Shown here piece by piece: positions 27,706 to 35,050 of a DNA stretch of 64,000 bases (its first letter is position 1; the number at the start of each line of letters is the position of its first letter). The DNA lies in NCBI RefSeq assembly GCF_001310085.1, contig NZ_CP012643.1:1829001-1893000 (forward strand), written 5' to 3'. The notes beneath the pieces are model-generated. The model saw only the letters and a list, made by a program, of their open reading frames with translations, had not been told where the DNA came from and ran no database searches. This stretch comes from Rufibacter tibetensis (GTDB taxonomy: Bacteria; Bacteroidota; Bacteroidia; Cytophagales; Hymenobacteraceae). Both the position numbers and the translations under genes were made by a program.

Positions 27706-27765
27706 CTTAAATCTGAGACACTGCTTTTAGAGTTAATTTCTAAAAAGCGCCTTAAAATAAGAATC

Positions 27766-28704
27766 TTATCTGTCCGCTTTTCCCTGGCCTAACCCAATCT
27801 GTACCCCTATAGAAGGCACAATGGTGATACCGGAGAAGTCTACCTGCTCTTGCTTCAGGAGCTCATAACTTCCGTATTTTTGATAGTACATAGACAAGGC
27901 AGGCAACAGGTAAATGCGCTTGGCTCCAATCTTGGCGTTCACGAACAGGCCGTATGAAGGGAAGCTTTCTTTTCTGGTGATGCCTTCTATCTGCACCGCT
28001 CTTCCGCCGCCCACTTTCTCGTAAAGTCTGCCGGGTACCAATCCGTATTCTACAAAGGTGTGGTTGTAAGCCACTCCAAAAGAGATGTTCCCAAACTCTT
28101 CATCTACCCCAAAAGACCGGCTGAACACCAGAGGCACCAGCACATCTCTCCGGGAGGCTTTGAACGCCAATATAGGGGAGAGTTTTCCCAGGAAGAGTTT
28201 GTCCAGGACATCTGAATTCTGTCCGGCATACTGCATGCCTATGCTGCCGTACCACCTTTCGGTACTGCTCTTGGCTGCTCCAGCCATAGGACCCATGAAC
28301 TGGTACATGGCATCCAGCACGTGCACTCCTGAGGCATATTTATATCCCACGTCTACCCGGGGCAACACTCCGTAGCGCACATAAAAATCAAAGTTGGGAC
28401 CTACCGGGTCTAGAGTATAGGCAATGGCAGCTTTGGTGGCAGATTTCACCAGCCCATCATAATAAACCGAGTCACGGTTTGCGAGGGCCACAATGGCATC
28501 TTCGCCTACGTCTTTTAGCTGGGAGATAGGCTCAGAGGCAATGTTACCGCCGAAATTGGCTCCCACTTTAAACTCCCCATGCGGGGTTACCCGGCCAGAC
28601 TGGATCACCGATCGCGGCGCTGTACAGCTTGCGAGAAAAACCAAGAATGAAAATGCCAGCAATTGCCAATGGCAGGGAAAATTCAAAAAGCTACACGCAC
28701 CCAT
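27766..28704 (-). CDS. Outer membrane lipoprotein of unknown function
   Basis: The 312-residue product has a signal core LLAFSFLVFLASC ending in a lipobox (Cys27), so it is a lipoprotein. The body is rich in alternating aromatic and polar residues (FDFYVRYGVLPRVDVGYKYASGVHVLDAMYQF, INAKIGAKRIYLLPALSMYYQ) and looks like outer-membrane beta-strands. I recognise no known family. It follows tRNA-Gly on the minus strand by 37 bp with no terminator between, so its transcript may begin at the tRNA promoter. Confidence 0.7.
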   Translation of the reverse strand: MGACSFLNFPCHWQLLAFSFLVFLASCTAPRSVIQSGRVTPHGEFKVGANFGGNIASEPISQLKDVGEDAIVALANRDSVYYDGLVKSATKAAIAYTLDPVGPNFDFYVRYGVLPRVDVGYKYASGVHVLDAMYQFMGPMAGAAKSSTERWYGSIGMQYAGQNSDVLDKLFLGKLSPILAFKASRRDVLVPLVFSRSFGVDEEFGNISFGVAYNHTFVEYGLVPGRLYEKVGGGRAVQIEGITRKESFPSYGLFVNAKIGAKRIYLLPALSMYYQKYGSYELLKQEQVDFSGITIVPSIGVQIGLGQGKADR

Positions 28705-28741
28705 CGTAAAGAATCAGAGGTAAAATAAAAGATTGTTTTAG

Positions 28742-28814
28742 AGCGAGAAACGGGATTCGAACCCGCGGTCCTCAACTTGGGAAGCTGATGCTCTACCAAC
28801 TGAGCTACTCTCGC
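28742..28814 (-). tRNA. tRNA-Gly, anticodon CCC
   Basis: The minus strand folds into a full cloverleaf of 73 nt. The acceptor GCGAGAG pairs with TTCTCGC (last pair G-T). The D arm is GCTC-AGTTGGTA-GAGC, the anticodon stem TCAGC/GTTGA holds loop TTCCCAA, and the T arm is GCGGG-TTCGAAT-CCCGT. Anticodon CCC reads the glycine codon GGG. CCA is not encoded. Confidence 0.95.
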
Positions 28815-28826
28815 GAAGTCGCCTCC

Positions 28827-28857
28827 CAAAGATAGGCGGTTTTCCTTTAGGCACAAG
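28827..28857 (-). promoter_or_regulatory. Promoter of tRNA-Gly
   Basis: On the minus strand, CTTG (28857-28854) is followed after 19 bases by TATCTTTG (28834-28827), an exact TAnnTTTG -7 box. The tRNA begins 12 bp later. Box spacing fits the Bacteroidota sigma-A pattern. Confidence 0.65.
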
Positions 28858-28978
28858 GCTTCTCTCCTCCAGGTCCAAGGGCAATGTTCTTCTCTTTCCA
28901 GCATCTCTCATCCGTATTTCCACCATCTCCGTATGCTACATACCGCAGGCCTCCCCTGCCTACACAAACATCAAAACT

Positions 28979-30151
28979 ATGAAAAAGAGATTGCTATCAA
29001 TTGGCCGCCAAGGCGGATTAGCCCTCGCAGCGGCATGTTGCTTTTGGATCAGCTCTTGTGAAAGCAAGCGCCCCATGGGAACTGAGTCCGTCAGCCGCGA
29101 AGGAGCCGCAGACACAACCGCTACCACCACGGCCGACTCCGCTGAAATTGTGGAAGCCGGCCTGACGCCTACCGGTCCTAAACCTGTCTGGGCCGATGAG
29201 ATCACCGGCCCTATGCAAGCCATCACGGACAAACTGGCCAGCTACAACGCCAAACCTATTCCGCAGTTAACCGCCAAAGAAGCCCGTCAGAACCCTACCC
29301 CCACCACTGCGGTGATGGACCTGATGAAGGAAAACAACATCCCTATGCCTGCTTCTAAAGTAGACACGGTGGGCAAGAAAATTCCGGTGACCGGCGGACA
29401 AATCCACGCCCGGGTGTATACCCCTAAAACAGGCAAAGCTTCTTACCCCGTGATTGTGTATTACCACGGCGGTGGCTGGGTTATTGCTGACCTGGATACG
29501 TATGACGCCTCGGCCAGAGGTTTGGCCGAGCAGACAGATGCTGTTGTGATTTCAGTGGCCTACCGTCAGGCCCCGGAAAACAAATTCCCTACGGCCCACA
29601 ACGATTCCTTTGCGGCTTATAAGTGGGCCCTGCAAAATGCCGCGTCAATTAAAGGTGATCCGAAAAGAATAGCCTTAGTGGGCGAAAGCGCCGGAGGTAA
29701 CCTGGCCGCGGCCGTGAGCATGATGGCCCGCGACCAGAAAGTACAGATGCCGTTGCACCAAGTGCTGGTGTACCCTATTGCCGGCTATGCTACCAACACG
29801 GAGTCTTACCAGAAGTATGCCGCGGCCAAACCCTTGGACAAGCCTTTGATGGAGTGGTTCTTTAAACAATATCTTCGTTCTCCGGCCGATGGCAAGAACC
29901 CGTGGATTAACCTGGTGGGTGCTGATTTGAAAAACCTGCCTCCTACTACTATCATCAACGCCCAGTTAGATCCGCTGCAGACCGAAGGAGAGCAGTTAGC
30001 TGAAAAGCTGGAAACCGCGGGCGTGGATGTAGACCACAAATTGTATAAAGGAGTTACCCACGAGTTTTTCGGGATGGCTACTGTGTTGAGTGAGGCGAAG
30101 GAAGCGCAGAAATTAGCAGTAAGGAATTTGAAGTCTGCTTTTGGAATGTAA
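28979..30151 (+). CDS. Alpha/beta hydrolase lipoprotein (HSL-type esterase)
   Basis: The 390-residue product has a lipobox WISSC (Cys27) followed by ESKRPM and an acidic Thr-rich linker, so it is exported. The catalytic domain shows the hormone-sensitive-lipase-like HGGGW (about residue 161) for the oxyanion hole, GESAGGN with the nucleophile Ser, DPLQTEG with the likely Asp, and VTHEFFGM with the catalytic His. It hydrolyses short-chain esters of unknown identity. The N-terminal ~70 residues resemble those of the truncated lipoprotein at 34059-34289: a similar lipobox neighbourhood and a shared APTGP/TPTGP-x-x-V segment. Confidence 0.9.
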   Translation: MKKRLLSIGRQGGLALAAACCFWISSCESKRPMGTESVSREGAADTTATTTADSAEIVEAGLTPTGPKPVWADEITGPMQAITDKLASYNAKPIPQLTAKEARQNPTPTTAVMDLMKENNIPMPASKVDTVGKKIPVTGGQIHARVYTPKTGKASYPVIVYYHGGGWVIADLDTYDASARGLAEQTDAVVISVAYRQAPENKFPTAHNDSFAAYKWALQNAASIKGDPKRIALVGESAGGNLAAAVSMMARDQKVQMPLHQVLVYPIAGYATNTESYQKYAAAKPLDKPLMEWFFKQYLRSPADGKNPWINLVGADLKNLPPTTIINAQLDPLQTEGEQLAEKLETAGVDVDHKLYKGVTHEFFGMATVLSEAKEAQKLAVRNLKSAFGM

Positions 30152-30173
30152 TCTTGTTTTAACCTAGTTTTTG

Positions 30174-30216
30174 AAAAGCAGCCTTGGAACAGTGTTAGTG
30201 TTTCAAGGCTGCTTTT
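30174..30216 (+). terminator. Terminator after the esterase gene
   Basis: A 13-bp stem (AAAAGCAGCCTTG, 30174-30186, with 30204-30216) is followed by ATGTTTT. The loop is 17 bases. Confidence 0.85.
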
Positions 30217-30308
30217 ATGTTTTAGTTTGGGTTATTGCTTTGATGTGATTCTTGGAGTTGCTGGTGTTCTCACTAATAACCATTACAAGTTTGCCTTTGA
30301 TGCTTTCT

Positions 30309-30665
30309 GCTGTTTCCTTGGGGTAGCTGCTGTTTGCGTGGGTTTATGAACCGTGTTGTTGCATCTTATCTGATAAGCGCTCACGGCCGCGGGGCCCCGC
30401 CTTCCGCCCTCGCGCTGTGAGTTCCGCTGCCTTCGGCTAAAGCCTCGGCTGCCGGGCTCTGCCCGCCACCGCAGACCTCTAGGCGCTCAGACGAAAGGCT
30501 GGAAACGGATATGCGTGGGTTTGCTCCCCTGGAAAGACATGGCTAAAGTTTTTAAATAGACAGCATAGTTCATTTATCCATTCATAAAAATATGGTTCAA
30601 GTTTGCGACTTGGACCTACCATGGCTGCAGTTTGCAACTGCAGTGAGGCGTAAGCCTCAAACTAC
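30309..30665 (+). repeat. Dispersed GC-rich non-coding repeat, copy B
   Basis: This copy matches the minus strand of 8126-8438 segment by segment. From 30600 it carries TTGGACCTACCAT, then CTGCAGTTTGCAACTGCAG (an 8-bp hairpin) and GAGGC-GTAA-GCCTC. The GC-rich middle (30385-30500) has a longer form than copy A. No open frame is shared between copies, so it is not a gene. The 769-bp gap between the esterase and the next gene is largely made of this, a C-rich arm at 30677-30710 and fragment C. Confidence 0.7.
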
Positions 30666-30676
30666 TCTAGCTGATA

Positions 30677-30710
30677 CTCCCCCTTTGAAGGGGGCGGGGG
30701 CGAAGGGGGG
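30677..30710. repeat. C-rich/G-rich short inverted repeat
   Basis: CTCCCCCTTTGAAGGGGG is followed by CGGGGGCGAAGGGGGG. The same motif occurs at both ends of 32987-33135. Confidence 0.6.
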
Positions 30711-30748
30711 TGTTTACACATGCAGATTCATTGAGGCTTGTAGGGTCA

Positions 30749-30811
30749 TAGTTTTCAACTTGGACCTACCATAACCTGAAGTTTGAAAATTCCGTGAGAC
30801 ACCAGCCTCGG
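30749..30811 (+). repeat. Dispersed repeat, partial copy C
   Basis: GTTTTCAACTTGGACCTACC at 30751-30770 is followed by AACCTGAAGTTTGAAAATTC and a diverged terminal hairpin. It matches the 3' third of copies A and B in the same orientation as B. Confidence 0.65.
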
Positions 30812-30920
30812 AAAGTGTGTTTGTTGCTGGTCATTCAGGCTATCTGCTTTAATTATACAACAGTACATTTCACTACGCACTCCATGATTATTCCTTAATT
30901 TTGTGGTTCTTTTTTAGAAC

Positions 30921-32864
30921 ATGATGAAATCTTTTCAGCCGAGGGCATTGCGGCGGAGTGTGCATATAGCCATGCTGTTGGCGTTGGGTGTAGCCATGTT
31001 GCTGTATACCGTTTGCCGGCTTCTCTTTTACTTTTTTAACCAAGGCTTCTTTACCCAGACGTCTTCCTCTGATCTGCTGTTCCTCATGTGGGGCGGACTG
31101 AAGTTTGACCTGGCGGCTATTATTTATATCAACCTGCTTTTTATGGCGCTCATGCTGGTGCCGTTCCGGTTCCGGCATCACCCGGTGTACCAGAAGGTAG
31201 TGAAGTGGGTGTTTCTGGTCTTCAACGGTTTGGGACTGGCGTTGAACTGCATTGACCTTATTTATTACCGCTTCACGCTACGCCGTACAACCGGCAGTGT
31301 GGTGCGGGAGTTTGCCAATGAAGATTGGGGCGGCTTTGCCTCCAGTTTTCTGGTTGATTTCTGGTATGTGGCTCTGATTTGGATAGGCTTAGTGGTAGTG
31401 ATGGCTTGGCTGTACAACCGCATTAAGTTAGAGAAAGCCCCTGTCTACAACCCTTGGTTCTATTACCCATGGCATACCGTGGTGCTGGTGCTGACCGTTG
31501 GGTTGAGCATTGTGGCCATGCGGGGTGGTTTCCGGCACAGTACGCGCCCTATCACGCTCAGCAATGCCGGTGAGTATGTAGAGCGTCCGCAGGAAATGTA
31601 CATCGTGCTTAACACGCCTTTCTCTATCATTAGAACCATCAATAAGACTAACTACAAAAAAGTAGAATACTTTCCTGAGCAGCAGGTGGCTAACCTGTAC
31701 TCTCCCATTCACCAGCCTGTAGACTCTGTTACCTTTCAGAAGAAGAATGTGGTGGTGATTGTGCTGGAGAGTTTCGGGAAAGAGGCGGTAGGTGGTTACA
31801 ACCAACACCTGGAGAACGGCACCTATACCGGGTTCACCCCTTTTCTGGATTCACTCATGGGGCAAAGCAAAGTGTACTGGAACTCCTTCGCCAACGGCCG
31901 GAAATCCATTGATGCGTTGCCTTCGGTGCTCACCAGTATCCCCAGCATTCAGGAGCCGTTTGTATTGACGCAGTACGTAAGCAACAACCTGCCCAGCCTT
32001 CCTCGCACCCTGAACGAGAAAGGTTATCATACTTCCTTCTTCCATGGGGCGCCCAACGGTTCCATGGGCTTTGACGCGTTCATGAACCTGATTGGCGTGC
32101 AGGAATACTACGGCATGACTGAATATGGCAATCCCGAGGACTTTGACGGCATGTGGGGCATCTGGGACGAGGAGTTCCTGCAGTTCATGGCCGGCAAGCT
32201 CAACACTTTTCAGGAACCTTTCATGAGCGCCGTGTTCACCATCTCTTCGCATCACCCATACAAAGTGCCGGAGCGCTACCAGGGTAAATTCAAGAAAGGG
32301 CCTTATGAGATTTTCGAGTGCATTGGCTACTCAGACATGGCCCTGCGGAAGTTCTTCCAGAAAGCAAGCCAGGCACCGTGGTTCAACAACACCCTCTTCG
32401 TGATCACCGCCGACCACTCGGCCACCCACACCTATTACCCCGAGTACCAGACTGCCTGGGGAAACTTTGCGGTGCCTATCCTCTTCTACGCTCCCGGTGA
32501 CCCTACCTTCAGGGGCGTGGACCGGGAACGCGTGGTGCAGCAATTAGACATCATGCCCACGGTGCTGGGTTACCTGGGCTACGACCAGCCGTATTTCTCC
32601 TTCGGCAAGAACATGCTCAATCTGCAGGAAGGAAACTTCGCCATCAGTTACCAGGGCGCTTACCAATGGACCGAGGGTGATTACTTCCTGCAGTTTGACG
32701 GCACCAACACGTTGGGGCTGTTCAACTACAAAGAAGACAAGTTCCTGAAGCAAAACCTCAAGGACAAGGAACCGCTCATCAGGGTAGCCATGGAAAATAA
32801 GTTAAAGGCCTTCATTCAACAATACAACAACCGCATGCTGGAAAATCGTCTTACGGCGAAGTAA
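30921..32864 (+). CDS. LTA-synthase-family sulfatase-fold membrane phosphotransferase
   Basis: The 647-residue product begins with five membrane helices and then a periplasmic sulfatase-like domain. Metal and catalytic residues fit the LtaS family: Glu in VIVLESFGKE, the nucleophile position in GRKSIDALPS (Ser near residue 326, where LtaS has Thr), and FVITADHSATH with Asp-His. LtaS makes polyglycerol phosphate in Firmicutes. Bacteroidota members probably move phosphoglycerol or phosphoethanolamine onto envelope glycans, a point known for few. A TAATTTTG -7 box lies at 30896-30903. It ends in a perfect 50-bp palindrome. Confidence 0.88.
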   Translation: MMKSFQPRALRRSVHIAMLLALGVAMLLYTVCRLLFYFFNQGFFTQTSSSDLLFLMWGGLKFDLAAIIYINLLFMALMLVPFRFRHHPVYQKVVKWVFLVFNGLGLALNCIDLIYYRFTLRRTTGSVVREFANEDWGGFASSFLVDFWYVALIWIGLVVVMAWLYNRIKLEKAPVYNPWFYYPWHTVVLVLTVGLSIVAMRGGFRHSTRPITLSNAGEYVERPQEMYIVLNTPFSIIRTINKTNYKKVEYFPEQQVANLYSPIHQPVDSVTFQKKNVVVIVLESFGKEAVGGYNQHLENGTYTGFTPFLDSLMGQSKVYWNSFANGRKSIDALPSVLTSIPSIQEPFVLTQYVSNNLPSLPRTLNEKGYHTSFFHGAPNGSMGFDAFMNLIGVQEYYGMTEYGNPEDFDGMWGIWDEEFLQFMAGKLNTFQEPFMSAVFTISSHHPYKVPERYQGKFKKGPYEIFECIGYSDMALRKFFQKASQAPWFNNTLFVITADHSATHTYYPEYQTAWGNFAVPILFYAPGDPTFRGVDRERVVQQLDIMPTVLGYLGYDQPYFSFGKNMLNLQEGNFAISYQGAYQWTEGDYFLQFDGTNTLGLFNYKEDKFLKQNLKDKEPLIRVAMENKLKAFIQQYNNRMLENRLTAK

Positions 32865-32884
32865 TTGTTGATTGCTTATTGTCA

Positions 32885-32934
32885 GAATTCCCTTTAGGAG
32901 CCGTTTTCTAGAAAACGGCTCCTAAAGGGAATTC
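32885..32934. terminator. Perfect 50-bp palindrome, terminator
   Basis: Bases 32885-32909 are the exact reverse complement of 32910-32934, with TCTAGA at the centre and CCGTTTTC/GAAAACGG arms. It begins 20 bp after the stop of the LTA-synthase-like gene. This is also the best-preserved copy of the window's GTTTT-palindrome family. Confidence 0.85.
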
Positions 32935-32986
32935 CTTTTATGTACCTCATACCAACTTTTCCAAGAGAAAGGATTGGCACGTATTC

Positions 32987-33135
32987 AGTCCCCCTTTGAA
33001 GGGGGTAGGGGGATGACAATAGCGTTGGCTGCTTTTAAAAAAGTGGCTACTTGGCAAAAGACAAAAATTTAAGTTGTATCAGAATACTTTATCTGCACGA
33101 GTAATCATCCCCTCCCCCCTTCAAAGGGAGAGACT
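32987..33135. repeat. Element with C-rich terminal inverted repeats
   Basis: The left arm CAGTCCCCCTTTGAAGGGGG with GGATGAC (32986-33016) and the right arm (33103-33135, GTAATCATCCCCTCCCCCC...) are imperfect reverse complements, with ~90 bp of AT-rich DNA between. No gene is inside. It looks like a MITE-type insertion in the 440-bp gap before the DsbA-like gene. Confidence 0.65.
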
Positions 33136-33304
33136 ACGTATCTCAATCTTCTTATCCGAGGTTTACCTGCAGAAACCAGCCCATGATGCGATGCCGGCTT
33201 TTCCTTCTCTACCTTTGCCTCACCTATTTTGAACTGGTTCCCTGAAATCACCTCTAAAACGCTTCCTCCTTCCAGCGTTTTAGAAAACTTTAGACTTTGA
33301 ACTC

Positions 33305-33946
33305 ATGACCGACAATAAACCAACCCTCTTCTATATTTCAGATGCCCTCTGCGGCTGGTGCTACGCTATGGGTCCGCAGATTGAAAAGTTGCACGATGCT
33401 TACGCCGATAAATTTCACCTTGAGGTACTGAGTGGCGGCATGATCCTGGGTGAGCGTGTCGGCCCCATCGGGAACATGGCCAGCTACATCAAACAGGCCA
33501 TGCCTCGGCTCAATGAGATCACCGGCGTAAAAATGGGCGAGCCGTATTTCAAGGATGTCCTGGACAAAGGCACCTACCTCTCCAACTCAGAACCACCTGC
33601 CATTGTGCTGAGCATATTGAAAGAACTGCACCCAAGCCAGCAGGTGAAATACGCCAAAGGCATTCAGGATCTGCAATTTAAGGAAGGCAAAGACTTCAAC
33701 CAGCTAGAGACGTATTTGCCTTTGGTGCAAGAAGCAGGCCTTACCGAAGAGCAGTTCCGGGAGCGTTTCGCAGATGAAAAATACCGCCTGATGGCCCAGC
33801 AGGAGTTTGCGCAGGTGCAGGCCTGGGGCATACAGGGCTTTCCATCTATGGTGGCACAAAATGAGGATAAGCTATATCTGGTCACCAGAGGCTATGCCAA
33901 GTTTGAGGACTTAACCTCAGCTCTGGATCAGGTACTGGCTCAGTAA
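33305..33946 (+). CDS. DsbA-family thioredoxin-fold oxidoreductase
   Basis: The 213-residue product has a thioredoxin fold with active site ALCGWCYAM (Cys16, Cys19), then a helical insertion, and the cis-Pro region IQGFPSMVAQ near residue 178. There is no signal peptide, so it is cytoplasmic, unlike classical DsbA. It belongs to the DsbA/FrnE-like group. It may reduce disulfides or protect against electrophiles, which fits the MarR and Old Yellow Enzyme genes downstream, but that link is inferred from position. Confidence 0.88.
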   Translation: MTDNKPTLFYISDALCGWCYAMGPQIEKLHDAYADKFHLEVLSGGMILGERVGPIGNMASYIKQAMPRLNEITGVKMGEPYFKDVLDKGTYLSNSEPPAIVLSILKELHPSQQVKYAKGIQDLQFKEGKDFNQLETYLPLVQEAGLTEEQFRERFADEKYRLMAQQEFAQVQAWGIQGFPSMVAQNEDKLYLVTRGYAKFEDLTSALDQVLAQ

Positions 33947-34058
33947 AGGGGCCGCTTGTTCTTTTCACAACGGGCATTTTGAAACTGGGCATTCGCTTTT
34001 TTAACAGCTTCTCTGGATTTTTCGTACAGTAGAACTAAAACCGTACGTACCTACTGCT

Positions 34059-34289
34059 ATGGAAAAGGAAACCCTACAACCAAGCCGCTCCTTCTGGAGA
34101 ACAGGACTTTTTGCCGCTACTGCCAGCCTGTTTCTTCTTGGCGCCTGCGAAGCGAAACAGCCAGCAGACCAGGAAGCAAAAGACCGGGATGAGGCCACCG
34201 ACATCACAGAAGATGCAGACCCAGACAGCACCGTTGAGTCTCCAGCCACTACCGGTTACCTAGCCCCAACTGGGCCCAACAAGGTGTAG
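34059..34289 (+). CDS. Small lipoprotein, probable truncated remnant of an esterase-type lipoprotein
   Basis: The 76-residue product has a signal with lipobox LLGAC (Cys30), then EAKQPAD, an acidic linker, and ends LAPTGPNKV. The start of the esterase at 28979-30151 has the same plan (CESKRP, acidic Thr-rich linker, TPTGPKPVWAD). At the place of that Trp the present gene has TAG; the next two codons read Ala-Asp as in the esterase, after which the frame is unlike it. A single base change (TGG to TAG) would explain the stop. It may still be made as a tiny lipoprotein. Confidence 0.6.
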   Translation: MEKETLQPSRSFWRTGLFAATASLFLLGACEAKQPADQEAKDRDEATDITEDADPDSTVESPATTGYLAPTGPNKV

Positions 34290-34480
34290 GCTGATATACC
34301 AGGTTACTCCCGCAACACTAGCAAAAAGAGAAAGAACAACGCCTTCATCCGGAGCTTAAAATAGCTATTTAGAGGCTTTTTCAATAAATATAAGCTTAAA
34401 ACCCAGGCATAGTCAGCTACTTGTTTTCTGACTTAAAAGCTTGGTGTTTTTAAGTCTTTTTGAAACTTTACTAATACAAT

Positions 34481-34512
34481 AGTTGTATATACAATAGAGC
34501 GACGTACATTTG
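34481..34512 (+). promoter_or_regulatory. Promoter and MarR-type operator upstream of the MarR gene
   Basis: AGTTGTATATACAATA at 34481-34496 contains the perfect palindrome TTGTAT-ATACAA. An extra ATACAA half-site with TAG spacing lies just upstream. GTTG at 34482-34485 is the likely -33 box, and TACATTTG at 34505-34512 an exact -7 box, 19 bases away. The palindrome covers the -33 region, so binding would repress. The same palindrome lies upstream of the next gene. Confidence 0.7.
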
Positions 34513-34534
34513 CTCAAACAACGGCTGAAAGCCT

Positions 34535-34993
34535 ATGAAATTAGAGGACGAATTGAAGCAGAAGACATTTGGCAGCCCTTACCGCCGCATGGTGGTGAAC
34601 GTTATGTTCACGGGTAATTGGCTGCAAAAAGAGTTTTCCTGTCAGTTGAAGCAGTATGGGTTGTCGTTGCAGCAGAATAACGTGTTGGGCATTTTGCGTG
34701 GGCAATATCCTAATCCGGCTACGCTAGGCTTGGTTCAGGAACGTATGCTGGACCGTGATTCTAATGCTACCCGCTTGGTAGACAAATTACTGGAGAAAGG
34801 CTTGGTGACGCGTTGCCAGTGCCCAGATAATCGCCGTAAGGTAGATATTGTTATCACCGAAAAAGGCCTGGAGCTGCTGAAACAAACAGACGCCATTATG
34901 CAGAACCTGGAAGAGAAGTATAGCCAGATCAGCCCGGATGAAGCCGTGTTGATTGGCGAACTAATGGACAAACTCAGAGAAAAAGAGCAGTAA
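34535..34993 (+). CDS. MarR-family transcriptional repressor
   Basis: The 152-residue product is a MarR-type winged helix protein. Its N-terminal dimer helices are followed by SLQQNNVLGILRGQYPNPATLGLVQERMLDRDSNATRLVDKLLEKGLVTR, the recognition helix, and a wing with CPDNRRKVDIVITEKG. The C-terminal helix completes the dimer interface. Cysteines at CQCPDN in the wing could sense electrophiles or oxidants, an idea not tested here. It probably represses itself and the alkene reductase next to it, because the same palindrome precedes both. Confidence 0.88.
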   Translation: MKLEDELKQKTFGSPYRRMVVNVMFTGNWLQKEFSCQLKQYGLSLQQNNVLGILRGQYPNPATLGLVQERMLDRDSNATRLVDKLLEKGLVTRCQCPDNRRKVDIVITEKGLELLKQTDAIMQNLEEKYSQISPDEAVLIGELMDKLREKEQ

Positions 34994-35010
34994 TATTTTT
35001 TTAACCATAT

Positions 35011-35034
35011 AGTTGTATATACAACTTATGTTTT
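35011..35034 (+). promoter_or_regulatory. MarR-type operator and promoter upstream of the Old Yellow Enzyme gene
   Basis: AGTTGTATATACAACT (35011-35026) is a perfect 16-bp palindrome that shares AGTTGTATATACAA with 34481-34494. TATGTTTT at 35027-35034, one base off the -7 consensus, follows directly, and the ATG is 17 bp later. A MarR dimer here would block RNA polymerase. Confidence 0.72.
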
Positions 35035-35050
35035 AACAACAAAATAAAAG

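Noticed and set aside
30592-30774. 60-residue plus-strand open frame
   Set aside because: It lies across repeat copy B and fragment C and gives a product that only reflects the repeat (NLDLP-like ends).
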